In this document: one piece after another, positions 35,572 through 44,422 of the stretch
Layout of the letters: the number at the start of each line of letters is the position of its first letter
Numbering within the stretch: position 1 is the first letter of the stretch
Source of the DNA: Sulfurimonas sp. HSL-1656
GTDB lineage: Bacteria; Campylobacterota; Campylobacteria; Campylobacterales; Sulfurimonadaceae
Reading direction: 5' to 3'
DNA length: 64,000 bases
Assembly (NCBI RefSeq): GCF_039645585.1
Contig: NZ_CP147915.1
Span: 868,001-932,000 of the forward strand
The notes under the pieces: model-generated
Seen by the model: the letters and a program-made list of their open reading frames with translations, nothing else
Told to the model about the DNA's origin: nothing
Database searches by the model: none
Made by a program: the position numbers and the translations under genes

Positions 35572-36436
35572 ATGGGGCTCGGCCCTGGCGTTCGCACTGG
35601 GGGAGAATGGGGAAAACGACGTGGTCATCACGTCTCGGCACTCAAGGGATGTTCCCAATTTCGTCGACCTGGAGACGGCGCTGCAGCGCGAGTACCTCGT
35701 CATGGCGATCCCGGCACAGCAGGTCGGCGCATGGCTGAAGGAGCACTTCCGCTATAACGACCAGAAGGTGCTGGTCGCCGCGAAGGGGATCGAAGCGCAG
35801 AGCGGCCGTTTCCTCAATGAAATCTTCGCCCCCTACGTCCCCGACCAGAACATTGCATTCCTCTCCGGCCCCTCTTTTGCGGCGGAGGTGATTCAGGGGC
35901 TGCCGACCGCACTGGTCGTCAGCAGCACGGATGCCCAGACGGCCATGGGGTTCGCCGAAGCGTTTCCCGAGTTCATCCGCACCTATACCGACGACGACAT
36001 CGCCGGGGCGGAAGTGTGCGGCAGCTATAAAAACGTCATCGCGATCGCCGCGGGGATCTGCGCGGGGCTGAAGCTCGGCAACAACGCCGCGGCGGCGCTG
36101 ATCTCCCGCGGCCTGATCGAAATGCGGCGCTTCGGCCTCTCCTACGGGGCGAGGGATGAGACCTTCCTCGGCCTCAGCGGCGCCGGGGACCTTTTCCTCA
36201 CCGCCAGCTCCGTGCTGTCGCGCAACTACCGTGTCGGCCTGGGGCTGGCCGAAGGCAAAGCGAAAGAGCAGATCGTCGAGGAACTCGGCGAAGTGGCGGA
36301 GGGGATCGGGACGGCCTACGCCCTGCACGGCATCGCGCAGCGCAGCGGGGTCTACCTGCCGATCGCGACGGAGGTGTATGAAATCCTGGAGGGCAAAGCC
36401 CCCCGGGAGAGCCTCAACGATCTGCTGACGAGATAG
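35540..36436 (+). CDS. gpsA: glycerol-3-phosphate dehydrogenase [NAD(P)+]
   Basis: A 298-residue GpsA, which makes sn-glycerol 3-phosphate for phospholipids. NAD(P) motif VIGAGKWGSALA is at the start; GPSFAAEV, the catalytic Lys in CGSYKNVIAIAAGI and the LSGAGDLFLT motif follow. GTG 35540 is chosen over the in-frame codon at 35516 because GGAGGGG lies just upstream and the Rossmann motif starts at residue 3. Confidence 0.96.
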   Translation: MKRIAVIGAGKWGSALAFALGENGENDVVITSRHSRDVPNFVDLETALQREYLVMAIPAQQVGAWLKEHFRYNDQKVLVAAKGIEAQSGRFLNEIFAPYVPDQNIAFLSGPSFAAEVIQGLPTALVVSSTDAQTAMGFAEAFPEFIRTYTDDDIAGAEVCGSYKNVIAIAAGICAGLKLGNNAAAALISRGLIEMRRFGLSYGARDETFLGLSGAGDLFLTASSVLSRNYRVGLGLAEGKAKEQIVEELGEVAEGIGTAYALHGIAQRSGVYLPIATEVYEILEGKAPRESLNDLLTR

Positions 36437-36439
36437 CGC

Positions 36440-37798
36440 ATGGAGGCGTCGACGGTCAAGATTGTCTGGGCCGTAGGGACGGCACTGCTTTTTTACACTA
36501 CTGCGCTCCTGCTGCTTTCACCGGTCCAGGCGGCCCTGGTCGGAGTGGTGACGCTGCTGGTGGTGCTCTGGACGAATGAGGGGCTGCCGCTGGGCGTCGT
36601 CTCCCTCCTGCCCATTGTCCTCTTTCCCGCACTGCACATCCTGCCGACAAAGGCCACGACCGTCAATTACGCCCACCCTATCATCTACCTCTTCCTGGGG
36701 GGCTTTATGCTCGCCATCGCGGTCGAAAAGAGCGGCCTGCATATCTGGATTGCACGGAAGATGCTGGGGATCTTCCCGGCGACGGGGCGGGGGATCATCA
36801 TCTCCCTGGCGCTGACCTCGGGGGTGATGAGCTCGATCCTCTCCAATACGACGACGGCCCTGCTGCTGATGACCATTGCGCTTTTCCTCTCCGACGATCC
36901 GCGGCTGAAGATGCGCTTCACGCTGGCCATCGCCTACGGCGCCAGCATCGGGGGGATCCTGACGCCGATCGGCACCCCGCCGAACCTGATCCTGCTGGGC
37001 GTCATGGAAGAGCACGGCATGGCGATGATCCCCTTTGTACAGTGGATGTGGATGGTCGCCCCCCTGGCCCTCGTCATGGTTATCATCATCTCCCTGGTCC
37101 TGGCGCTGGGGATCCGGGACGTCCGCCTGGAACTCCCGGAGGTGGAGAAGCCGCTGACGCCGGAGCAGAAGAAGGTCCTTGCGCTGCTGGGCGGACTCGT
37201 GGTACTGCTGCTCGTGAATGCCCCCATTCGTCCCTGGTGGGAGGGGCTGGGCATGAGCGAACCGGTGATTCTGCTCAGTGCGGGTCTGCTGCTCTTCGCA
37301 CCCCCGTTCAACCTGCTGGTCTGGCAGGAGGACAAGGCGAAGATCCCTTACCGAATCATGTTCCTGTTCGGGGCGGGGTTTGCCATCGCCAAGGCCTTCT
37401 CCGAAACGGGCCTGGCGGGAAGGGTGGCGGAGTATCTTGTCGACTACAGCTACCTGGCACCGCTCTACCTCATGTTGATCGTTGCGGCGCTGATCACCTT
37501 TACGACGGAGATCACCTCCAATACGGCACTGATCTCCATCATGCTGCCGGTCATCTACGCGGTGACGCAGCAGACGGGGCTGGATGCGACCCTTTTCATG
37601 ATGGTCGCGACAATCTGTTCGAGCTACGCGTTCATGCTGCCCATCGCGACTCCGCCCAATGCCATCGCGATGTCCAGCGGGGTCATCCCGATACGGACGA
37701 TGGCCCTGTACGGCCTTCTGTTCAATCTTGTCGGCATCATACTGATCGTCTTGATCGCCTATCTCTTCTGGCGGCCGGTACTGGGGGTAGTAGGTTAA
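36440..37798 (+). CDS. DASS/SLC13-type anion transporter
   Basis: A 452-residue inner-membrane protein of the divalent anion:Na+ symporter family. Both signature SNT motifs are present: SSILSNTTTALLLM in the first half and EITSNTALISIMLPV in the second, plus PIGTPPNLILLG and PIATPPNAIAMSSG hairpins. Substrates of the family include dicarboxylates, sulfate and phosphate; the one used here is not evident. It starts 4 bases after gpsA and its stop overlaps that of the converging nuclease gene. Confidence 0.9.
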   Translation: MEASTVKIVWAVGTALLFYTTALLLLSPVQAALVGVVTLLVVLWTNEGLPLGVVSLLPIVLFPALHILPTKATTVNYAHPIIYLFLGGFMLAIAVEKSGLHIWIARKMLGIFPATGRGIIISLALTSGVMSSILSNTTTALLLMTIALFLSDDPRLKMRFTLAIAYGASIGGILTPIGTPPNLILLGVMEEHGMAMIPFVQWMWMVAPLALVMVIIISLVLALGIRDVRLELPEVEKPLTPEQKKVLALLGGLVVLLLVNAPIRPWWEGLGMSEPVILLSAGLLLFAPPFNLLVWQEDKAKIPYRIMFLFGAGFAIAKAFSETGLAGRVAEYLVDYSYLAPLYLMLIVAALITFTTEITSNTALISIMLPVIYAVTQQTGLDATLFMMVATICSSYAFMLPIATPPNAIAMSSGVIPIRTMALYGLLFNLVGIILIVLIAYLFWRPVLGVVG

Positions 37799-38511
37799 CG
37801 CTTGAAAGTGGCCAGGATGGGGTTGTGGTCCGAAACCCGGCCCGTATCCACGGCTTCGGCGGCTAATAGCGTCACATCGCGGTAGTAGAGATGGTCCAGG
37901 GGTTTGGAAAAACGCTGCTTGATATGGTGGCCGTTAATGTAGGCGGCGGGCAGGAGCCCGACGGCCGCGGCAAAGTGCTCCAGGTACTCCATCCGTTTGC
38001 GGCTCCAGGTATTGAAATCGCCCGTGACGATCAGCGCCCCCGTTCGCTGCTGCAGTACGACGCGCAGCCGCTCGATCTCTTCAACGAAGACGGCGGCGGA
38101 GACGAAATTGATGGCGTGAAGGTTGACGGCCGTGAGTTCGCCCCCGTCTTCAAAAGGGTGGGTCGTAATGAGCATGCTTTTGCGGGTGGCGATGTGCATC
38201 TCGCGGCGGTTGGTTTTGAGGCCGACGGTATCGTGAATAGGACAGCGGGCCGCGGTCAGAACACCGTATTGGCGGTGGCGGAGGTCGATGTTAATGGCGG
38301 CGGAGACGTTGTAGCCCGGAAAATGGTCCGCCGTGCGTGCATCGAGGACGGCCTCCTGGAAAAGGATCAGTTCGGGACTGCCGGTGGCCAGGAGCGACTG
38401 GAGCGTTTTGTCAAAGGGGGGACGCCCCATCTCTTTGTGGACGTTCCAGCTCAGCAGTGAAAAGGTATCCGGCAGGGGGCTGCCCGCCGCTTCCGATCGG
38501 TAGTGTCGCAT
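37795..38511 (-). CDS. endonuclease/exonuclease/phosphatase family protein
   Basis: A 238-residue EEP-fold metal hydrolase. Motifs in order: LLSWNVHKEM with the metal Asn, LILFQEAVL with the catalytic Glu, VNLHAINF, IVTGDFNTWS with the Asp/Asn pair, and C-terminal RVSDHNPILATF with the catalytic Asp-His. No signal peptide is present, so it should act in the cytoplasm; substrate may be DNA, RNA or a phosphoester. ATG 38511 is very close to a likely -10 box, so the message may be almost leaderless. Confidence 0.85.
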   Translation of the reverse strand: MRHYRSEAAGSPLPDTFSLLSWNVHKEMGRPPFDKTLQSLLATGSPELILFQEAVLDARTADHFPGYNVSAAINIDLRHRQYGVLTAARCPIHDTVGLKTNRREMHIATRKSMLITTHPFEDGGELTAVNLHAINFVSAAVFVEEIERLRVVLQQRTGALIVTGDFNTWSRKRMEYLEHFAAAVGLLPAAYINGHHIKQRFSKPLDHLYYRDVTLLAAEAVDTGRVSDHNPILATFKR

Positions 38512-38521
38512 AATTCAATCA

Positions 38522-38537
38522 TAACCTACATAGGTTA
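38522..38537. promoter_or_regulatory. palindrome between divergent nuclease and Dabb genes
   Basis: TAACCTA-CA-TAGGTTA is a perfect 7-base inverted repeat. It overlaps a TAAAAT -10-like box (38536-38541) for the Dabb gene and lies 11 bases from the nuclease ATG, so a bound repressor could control both directions. Confidence 0.4.
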
Positions 38538-38590
38538 AAATGGCATCAAAAATATGCCCGTTACTGCGGGAAAAACAGAGGAGAAAAAAG

Positions 38591-38881
38591 ATGATCGTCC
38601 ATATCGTCATGTTTGCATTCAAAGCGGAGAATAAAGCGGCGAACGTCGCCAAAGCCAAGGCGATGCTCGAAGCGCTTACGGAGAAGATCGAACCGCTGCT
38701 CAGCATGGAAGTCGGCGTGGATTTCAGCGGCAGCGAGCGGGCGATGGACCTGGTCCTGACGTCGACGTTTGAAACGAAAGAGGGGCTCTCTATCTATGCG
38801 ACGCATCCGGCGCATCTGGAAGTCGTGGCGTTTATCAAGGAAGTGACGGAGATGTCAAAGGTGGTCGATTACGTCCGCTAA
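38591..38881 (+). CDS. Dabb family (stress-responsive alpha-beta barrel) protein
   Basis: A 96-residue dimeric ferredoxin-like protein of the Dabb family. It starts MIVHIVMFAFK, with the conserved His in the first strand, and ends in LEVVAFIKEVTEMSKVVDYV, typical of this fold. ATG 38591 follows GAGGAGAAAAAAG. Members are small cytoplasmic proteins of mostly unknown role. The gene is alone, bounded by a palindromic promoter region and a strong hairpin. Confidence 0.85.
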   Translation: MIVHIVMFAFKAENKAANVAKAKAMLEALTEKIEPLLSMEVGVDFSGSERAMDLVLTSTFETKEGLSIYATHPAHLEVVAFIKEVTEMSKVVDYVR

Positions 38882-38895
38882 GGGGAGGTGGTGCA

Positions 38896-38920
38896 GCCGG
38901 CCGGAGTTGCTCCGGCCGGC
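38896..38920. terminator. strong GC hairpin between converging genes
   Basis: GCCGGCCGGAG-TTG-CTCCGGCCGGC: eleven perfectly paired bases with a three-base loop, placed between the ends of the Dabb gene and the converging lipoprotein gene. It probably ends both transcripts, though no T-run follows. Confidence 0.65.
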
Positions 38921-38923
38921 GTG

Positions 38924-39409
38924 TCAGTTACACTCGTTCAGAGACGGGTTCTGGAAGAGCTGGTTGATGTTCTCTTCGATGAAGCGGTAATCGACACCGT
39001 CGATGTGGAACCCTGCTTTCTTGATCTCGATACACTTGACGTTTGTTTTGGACCATTTTCCGCCCAGGACGCCTTTCTGGCTGCTTTTGTCGGGGGCAAC
39101 GCGTTCATAGTCGTCGGCCCAGAGGGTGACGGTCTTGCCGTCCTCGGTGATGCCCTCTACGTAGAAAGTGGCCATATCCACCGGCTTGGGTGACGCGTTG
39201 ACGAAGTAGACGACCGGCCGGCTGTCGCCCTTGTCATCGGTTTCGACGTCGACATCGTAGATGACGACCGGCATCTTCATCTTTTTCGCGCTTTCCAAAT
39301 CCACATGGCTCGGTACCAGCACATTCGTCAACGTGTTCAGTTTGGCACAGCCGGTCATAAGGGCTGCAGCCGCAACTGAAGAAATAAGAAACGCAAATCC
39401 TCTTCGCAT
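38924..39409 (-). CDS. hypothetical lipoprotein
   Basis: A 161-residue protein with a lipobox ALMTGC (lipidated Cys near residue 21). The body is predicted mostly beta and contains DVDVETDDKGDSRPVVYFVN and a C-terminal NECN. No family was recognised. An AGGAGG site precedes the ATG and is partly inside a CCTAA-AGATA-TTAGG inverted repeat (39421-39435), which could hide the ribosome site. A -10 TATAAT lies at 39440-39445 on this strand. Confidence 0.7.
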   Translation of the reverse strand: MRRGFAFLISSVAAAALMTGCAKLNTLTNVLVPSHVDLESAKKMKMPVVIYDVDVETDDKGDSRPVVYFVNASPKPVDMATFYVEGITEDGKTVTLWADDYERVAPDKSSQKGVLGGKWSKTNVKCIEIKKAGFHIDGVDYRFIEENINQLFQNPSLNECN

Positions 39410-39439
39410 AAAGCTATCCTCCTAAAGATATTAGGATTG

Positions 39440-39445
39440 ATTATA
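39440..39445 (-). promoter_or_regulatory. -10 box (TATAAT) for the lipoprotein gene
   Basis: TATAAT on the minus strand, 31 bases before the ATG at 39409. Confidence 0.5.
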
Positions 39446-39527
39446 TCGGATGGCTGCCTTAAATGACCATGAAGATATAATAATTTATTAAATTGTCTTT
39501 TGGATGTGATAGTTTTATGATGCCCGC

Positions 39528-40175
39528 TTACGGGCGTTTCGAGAGCAGTGCCGTTTTTTTGTTGTCGTGGAAAATGAACTCCATATTCAGCAGTTCCGCA
39601 GCCGTTTCGAAGCTTCTCGGTGTGAAAAAAACAAGGTGTGTCGGATCGCGGCGGTACCACCAGTTCTGGTAGAACGCTTCGCTGTTTTGGTGGAACTGCG
39701 TCATCAGCGCGAGGGTGCCTCCCGGCACCAGATGCGCTTTGAGCTCCGCCAGGGTCTGCATCGGGTCGGCAATGTGCTCGATCACCTCGGTCGCAGTGAT
39801 CAGGTCGAAACGCGCCTCCGGCGCAGGGGCTTCCGGCGCGAAAAATTTGTCGTAGATCGTCACCTCGAATCCGCGGCGGCGAAGCAGCTCGGCCAGTACC
39901 GGTGTCGGGCCGGAACCGAAATCGAGCACATTCTCAACAGGGTGGCCGGTGTGTGCAAGGGTGGCATCGATGAACTGTTCGAACATCGCGACATACCCTT
40001 CGTTCTCGAGCGAGTTGTGATGCTCGTTGTACTTTTTCAGTTCCTGCGTTTGCGTGGGGTGGGCGGCTTCCTCTTTGAAGATCAGCTCGCAGCGGGGGCA
40101 GTGGTAGGCAAGGTGCTCCAGCTGCCGGTCGCGGAAGGAGGACGAGGGGGTCTGGCAGAGGGGACACGCTCTCAT
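39528..40175 (-). CDS. zinc-ribbon SAM-dependent methyltransferase
   Basis: A 215-residue protein. Residues 1-30 hold a CPLC...CPRC zinc ribbon; the class I methyltransferase domain has VLDFGSGPTPVLAELL, DLITATEVIEHI and HLVPGGTLALMTQF, the layout of SAM-dependent methyltransferases in the methyltransf_23 group. ATG 40175 overlaps the ABC-F stop (ATGA), so the two are co-translated; the frame also runs open upstream. The substrate is unknown. Confidence 0.85.
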   Translation of the reverse strand: MRACPLCQTPSSSFRDRQLEHLAYHCPRCELIFKEEAAHPTQTQELKKYNEHHNSLENEGYVAMFEQFIDATLAHTGHPVENVLDFGSGPTPVLAELLRRRGFEVTIYDKFFAPEAPAPEARFDLITATEVIEHIADPMQTLAELKAHLVPGGTLALMTQFHQNSEAFYQNWWYRRDPTHLVFFTPRSFETAAELLNMEFIFHDNKKTALLSKRP

Positions 40176-42124
40176 TGCCCTTCGATCTGCTCCGCTTTTT
40201 CCTCGATGGTGAGGAGCTCGTCGACTTTCGCTTCGTAGTCGGCTTCGAGGGCTTCGAGCTCTTTGGCCAGGACGGAGATCCCTTTCTCGGCGTAGCACTT
40301 CGGGTCGGCGAGACAGGCATTGAGCTGTTCGATCTTCGCCTCCAGCGCTTCGATCTCGCCGGGCAGGGACTCGAGGGCCATCTTCTCCTTGTAGGTGAGG
40401 CGCAGCGGTTTCTCTTTTTTCGGTTTCTCCTGCACGGCCGGTTTGGCGGTTGCCGTTTCGGCATCGCGCTCCATCGCCTCCATTTCGCGGAACTCTTTCT
40501 CCTGTTCGAGGTAGTCGCTGTAGAGCTGGTAGCGCTCCTCGACCTCGCCGTTGCCTTTGAAGACAAAGAGCTTCTTGGCGATCTTGTCGACGAAGTAACG
40601 GTCGTGGCTGACGAGGATCACCGCGCCGGGGAAGGCCTGCAGCTTCTCTTCGAGGATGTTGATGGTCGGAATATCGAGGTCGTTGGTCGGTTCGTCGAGG
40701 ATAAGGCAGTCGACCTTCTTCGTAAAGAGCAGGGCGAGTGCCACACGGTTCTTCTCGCCGCCGCTGAGAATCCCGATCTTCTTGTCGAGGAATTCGCGCG
40801 GGAAGAGGAAGTTCTTGAGGTAGCCGTAGACGTGCATGTTCCTGCCCTGGACCTCGACCCGGTCGCCGCCGTGGGGGCAGAAGGTCTCTATGAGGTTCTT
40901 CTCGTCATCGAGCATTTCGCGGTGCTGGTCGAAGTAGCCGATGGAGAACTCCCCCTGCTTGATCTTGCCCGCCGTCGGCTTGAGGCGTCCCAGCAGCGCT
41001 TTGAGCAGGGTCGACTTCCCGCTGCCGTTGGGGCCGACGACGGCGATGACGTCTTTTTGAAGGATGCGCGTCGAGAAATCTTTGATGAGCATTTTGCTGC
41101 CCAGGGTGATGTCGAGGTGTTCGATCTCGAAGAGCATCTTCTGTTTGTTGACGCTTTTGTCACGGTTGAAGTGCTTCGCTTCGCGGTCGAGTTCGACTTT
41201 CATCTTTCGGATCTGCGCCGGGTTCGTCTTTGCCTGCTCGCGCAGGTTCATCAGCCTCTCCTTGCGCCCCTCGTTGCGTTTGAGGCGGGCACGCACGCCG
41301 CGGGAATACCACTCGTTCTCTGAGCGCAGCAGGCGCAGGAGGTTGTCGTGCTGCTTCTGCATGGTGCGCAGCAGCTCCTCTTTTTGCGTCAGGTAGCTGC
41401 TGTAGCCCCCTTTGAACTCCCGCAAAGCGGCATCCTCGACCTCGACGGTCTTGGTCGCGATCTGGTCGATGAAGTAACGGTCGTGCGAGATGAAGACGAG
41501 GGTGAACTTCTCTTTGAGAATAAGCTCTTCGAGGAACTCGACCATATAGACGTCGAGGTGGTTGGTCGGTTCGTCGAGCAGCAGGACATCTGGCTTCTGC
41601 AGCAGCAGCGACGCCAGCGCGACCCGGCGCTGTTCACCACCGCTGAGCAGGTTGACGTTCTTCTCTTCGTACATCTTCAGCTGGAAGTGCTGCAGCACCC
41701 GCTCGATCTTGTCGTCGAGGTTCCAGGCGCTGTGGTGGTCGAGGTAGGCGGAGAGCTCCGTGTGTTCCTTGATGAGCTGCGGGTCGTCGAACTTCTCGCC
41801 CATCTGCGCCGAAAGGGCGTCGAAACGCGCCAGCGCCTGCTTGAGTTCGACGAGGCCGTGCTCGATCGCCTCTCGCACGCTGTGCCCCTGCTCGAAATGC
41901 GGTACCTGGGCGAGCATCTTCACCTGCAGGTTCTGGCGGATGATGCGCTCCCCCTCGTCGTACTCCAGCATGCCGCCGACGATTTTCATCAGCGTCGATT
42001 TGCCGCTCCCGTTCTTGCCGACGATAACGACGCGTTCTCCCTCGTCGACGTGGAAATCGACGTTCTCGAGGATTTTTTGCGCTTCGTAGTTTTTAGAGAT
42101 GCCGTGCAGATCGATGAGGGCCAT
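40172..42124 (-). CDS. ABC-F family ATPase (Uup-like)
   Basis: A 650-residue cytoplasmic protein with two ABC ATPase domains and no membrane part. Domain 1: Walker A GKNGSGKST, signature LSGGEQRRVALA, Walker B VLLLDEPTNHLD. Domain 2: GPNGSGKST, LSGGEKNRVALA, LILDEPTNDLD. A C-terminal Lys/Glu-rich coiled coil (~560-645) resembles Uup. ABC-F proteins act on the ribosome to restart stalled elongation or protect it. A TATAGT box at 42150-42155 on this strand is a likely -10. Confidence 0.93.
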   Translation of the reverse strand: MALIDLHGISKNYEAQKILENVDFHVDEGERVVIVGKNGSGKSTLMKIVGGMLEYDEGERIIRQNLQVKMLAQVPHFEQGHSVREAIEHGLVELKQALARFDALSAQMGEKFDDPQLIKEHTELSAYLDHHSAWNLDDKIERVLQHFQLKMYEEKNVNLLSGGEQRRVALASLLLQKPDVLLLDEPTNHLDVYMVEFLEELILKEKFTLVFISHDRYFIDQIATKTVEVEDAALREFKGGYSSYLTQKEELLRTMQKQHDNLLRLLRSENEWYSRGVRARLKRNEGRKERLMNLREQAKTNPAQIRKMKVELDREAKHFNRDKSVNKQKMLFEIEHLDITLGSKMLIKDFSTRILQKDVIAVVGPNGSGKSTLLKALLGRLKPTAGKIKQGEFSIGYFDQHREMLDDEKNLIETFCPHGGDRVEVQGRNMHVYGYLKNFLFPREFLDKKIGILSGGEKNRVALALLFTKKVDCLILDEPTNDLDIPTINILEEKLQAFPGAVILVSHDRYFVDKIAKKLFVFKGNGEVEERYQLYSDYLEQEKEFREMEAMERDAETATAKPAVQEKPKKEKPLRLTYKEKMALESLPGEIEALEAKIEQLNACLADPKCYAEKGISVLAKELEALEADYEAKVDELLTIEEKAEQIEGQ

Positions 42125-42248
42125 GATGCTCTTTTTTTCTGCGTATTTTACTATAACGGGTTGAAAGTCAGGTGTCGGGGGATAATGCTCTCGCGTGTGG
42201 TGAGGTGAAAGTGGGCAGGGTTTGAATGGAAATCCCCTTATACGGTGC

Positions 42249-42278
42249 CGGTACGCCGCCTGATGCAGGCGTTACCGG
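42249..42278 (-). terminator. hairpin after the OmpA lipoprotein gene
   Basis: An interrupted stem with outer arms CCGGTA/TACCGG and inner arms CGCCTG/CAGGCG around an ATG loop, just past the stop of the minus-strand OmpA gene. Confidence 0.4.
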
Positions 42279-42283
42279 AAAGC

Positions 42284-43000
42284 CTAGAGGCACTGGTCGA
42301 CGACGTTTTCCTGTGTCTGGTAGAGGAAGATCTCGACGCGGCGGTTCTGGGCCATATTGGCTTCGCTGTTGTTGGGGACCAGCGGTTTGTCGAAGGAGCA
42401 GCCGCGGGCATAGACGGCGTTGGAGAGCCCCTGGTTGACCATGGCCGTGGCGACGGTGCGTGCACGGCGTTCGGAGAGCTGGAGGTTGTAGTCATAGGAA
42501 CCGCGCGGATCGGTATGCCCGACGACCTGGACGATGGAACTGGGGTACTTTTTCAGCGCCGTCGTCAGCTGGTCGATCTTCGTGAGCGCCATCGGCGTCG
42601 GGTTGTCAGAGTTTGTCGGGAACATCATAGCGCTCTTGAAGGTGACTTTGACAAATTTCTCATGCTGGGTGACGATGATATTGTCCGCACCGACGTCACT
42701 CTGGCTGACCGTGGTATTGAGAGACTTGGCGACGTCTTTGGCCTGCTGGTCCATCGCATAGCCGATCCCCCCGCCGGCGGCTGCGCCGACCGCGGCACCG
42801 ATGAGCGCGCCCTGGCCTTTGTTCTTGCCGCCGAGAAGCAGGCCGCCGACCGCGCCGACCGCTGCGCCGATCAGTGCCCCTTTTTTCGTCTTGTCGTATT
42901 CATCCGTCTGTGTACCATCTGCATTGGGCTGTGTACCTGCACAGCCGCCGATCAGTGCGGCAGCGAGGATGAGTGAAAGGGATTTGGTTTGAAATGTCAT
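42284..43000 (-). CDS. OmpA-family lipoprotein (YiaD-like)
   Basis: A 238-residue outer-membrane lipoprotein with lipobox LIGGC. Residues ~38-85 form a glycine-zipper region (GALIGAAVGAVGGLLLGG repeated twice), and 130-230 an OmpA C-terminal peptidoglycan-binding domain with VVGHTDPRGSYDYN and LSERRARTVATAMV plus NRRVEIFL. It would tether the outer membrane to the wall. An AGGAG site precedes the ATG and a TACAAT box lies at 43028-43033 on this strand. Confidence 0.92.
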   Translation of the reverse strand: MTFQTKSLSLILAAALIGGCAGTQPNADGTQTDEYDKTKKGALIGAAVGAVGGLLLGGKNKGQGALIGAAVGAAAGGGIGYAMDQQAKDVAKSLNTTVSQSDVGADNIIVTQHEKFVKVTFKSAMMFPTNSDNPTPMALTKIDQLTTALKKYPSSIVQVVGHTDPRGSYDYNLQLSERRARTVATAMVNQGLSNAVYARGCSFDKPLVPNNSEANMAQNRRVEIFLYQTQENVVDQCL

Positions 43001-43060
43001 TGATTATACTCCTAAACTAGATGGCTTATTGTATCAAGAAAATGTCTCTATTTCGTGATA

Positions 43061-43912
43061 TTAGCCGACGGGCGTATCGGTCTGAAGGTAGTCGCCGTGC
43101 ACCCACCCCTCGCGGCAGATGCGGACCTTTTGCCACACCCCGTTGCGTTCGACCAGTTCGACCCGGGTCCCTTTCTCGATCGGATCGCCTGCGAGCGGGG
43201 CGCTTCCCGAGGGTTGGGCCCGGACGTTTAGGAGGCTGGCGGTGACCGTCGCATCGGCTGTTTCATCCTCCGCTATCCCGGTATCGGCATGGCGCCCCGT
43301 CAGGATTCTGTCGCGCAGGCGATCCAGGGGGAAGGCTGGCCCCGGGTCTATCTTGCGGCCGGGGGCGATCTCTTCATGGCCGACGATAGTGCGGATGCCG
43401 TAGCTGTTTTTCAGAATCCGGCACACCTCAAAACAGGCCTCGATCTGTTCGGCAGTATAGGTGTGCCAGTAGGAGGGGACCGTCTGGTTCCGGTGGATGG
43501 CCTGGATGACCTCCGCGTCTTCGTAGCGTCTGCCGAACCAGGCGAGGTAGCCGCCGCCGGAGGGGGTGAGCTCGCCGGCGTTGACGAGCTCGATCCCGAT
43601 GGCATAGCGGTTGAGACTGCTGCGCTCCTGCCAGCGGCTCGTACCGGCATGCCAGGCGATGCGGCCGAAATCGACCATCTGGACAATGCTGCCGTCGCGG
43701 TCGATGATCAGGTGCGCGGATGACTCAATATCAGGGTTTTTGAACGTGTTGACGGCCGAGGAGAGGGTGGGCCCCGCCGTAAAATGAATGACGATAGTGT
43801 CAGGCTCCCCTGTATCAAAAGGACCGCTGTCTTTGTGCTCGCAGGGATCGAAGAGGACCTCTTTGTCAAAAAGTGCGCCGGTCAGTCTGTTGCTTGCTAT
43901 AGTGAGTGCCAT
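43061..43912 (-). CDS. N-acetylmuramoyl-L-alanine amidase (type 2) with SH3 domain
   Basis: A 283-residue peptidoglycan hydrolase. The amidase_2 domain (~35-190) has the zinc His in VIHFTAG, the YAIGIELVN strand, and GHEEIAPGRKIDPGP with the second His, Lys and Asp. A C-terminal SH3b-like domain (~215-280: SLLNVRAQPSG...VWQKVRICREGWVHGDYL) would bind the wall. There is no signal peptide, unlike most cell-wall housekeeping amidases, so it resembles a phage endolysin. It follows two small membrane or secreted protein genes in the same operon. Confidence 0.88.
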   Translation of the reverse strand: MALTIASNRLTGALFDKEVLFDPCEHKDSGPFDTGEPDTIVIHFTAGPTLSSAVNTFKNPDIESSAHLIIDRDGSIVQMVDFGRIAWHAGTSRWQERSSLNRYAIGIELVNAGELTPSGGGYLAWFGRRYEDAEVIQAIHRNQTVPSYWHTYTAEQIEACFEVCRILKNSYGIRTIVGHEEIAPGRKIDPGPAFPLDRLRDRILTGRHADTGIAEDETADATVTASLLNVRAQPSGSAPLAGDPIEKGTRVELVERNGVWQKVRICREGWVHGDYLQTDTPVG

Positions 43913-43915
43913 GAT

Positions 43916-44422
43916 CTATCCTCTTGTTCTGGATTGGGGGTCCGGTGCATTACCGGACTCGTTGCTGCCGTTACCGGCTTGGGAAAGCGTATTTGCTTTT
44001 TCTTTCTCCTGAAGCGAACGGAAAAGGTAGCCGGCGATGGCACCGAGGACACCGATCGCGGCCGTGAGCTGTTCATTGGTCTCGACGACCAGGACGAGAA
44101 TGATCGTGCCGAAGATGATGATGTTCAGCCCGGCCAGGTGGATGATGTCGCTCGTATCGTACTCCTTGTGCCGGAGGAACATGAATGAGACGGTGAACAT
44201 TACGACGGACAGAAGGGAGAGCGCAAGGACATAGTAACGTTCATTCTCCATCTTGAGGATGATCAGGTCCGCCTGGGTTTTGAGGTATTCGTTGTCGGTT
44301 GGTGCGGGCTGGATCTGCTGCTGTTCAGCCTGCTGCGGCGAGTAGGCGGGGAAAGTGTCCTCACCGAGGGCATGGCAAGCAAGGCCCAATGTCAGAAAAA
44401 GAACAATCAAAATGCGTGTCAC
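43916..44422 (-). CDS. membrane protein upstream of the amidase
   Basis: A 168-residue protein. A signal peptide (ending CHALGE) is followed by a Gln/Pro-rich stretch, then three hydrophobic helices at about 60-140, and a hydrophilic tail rich in Asn/Ser/Gln. No family was recognised. It overlaps the 107-residue gene by ATGA and ends 3 bases before the amidase start. Its membrane nature would allow a holin-like or transporter role for the amidase, but that is only inference. Confidence 0.65.
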   Translation of the reverse strand: MTRILIVLFLTLGLACHALGEDTFPAYSPQQAEQQQIQPAPTDNEYLKTQADLIILKMENERYYVLALSLLSVVMFTVSFMFLRHKEYDTSDIIHLAGLNIIIFGTIILVLVVETNEQLTAAIGVLGAIAGYLFRSLQEKEKANTLSQAGNGSNESGNAPDPQSRTRG

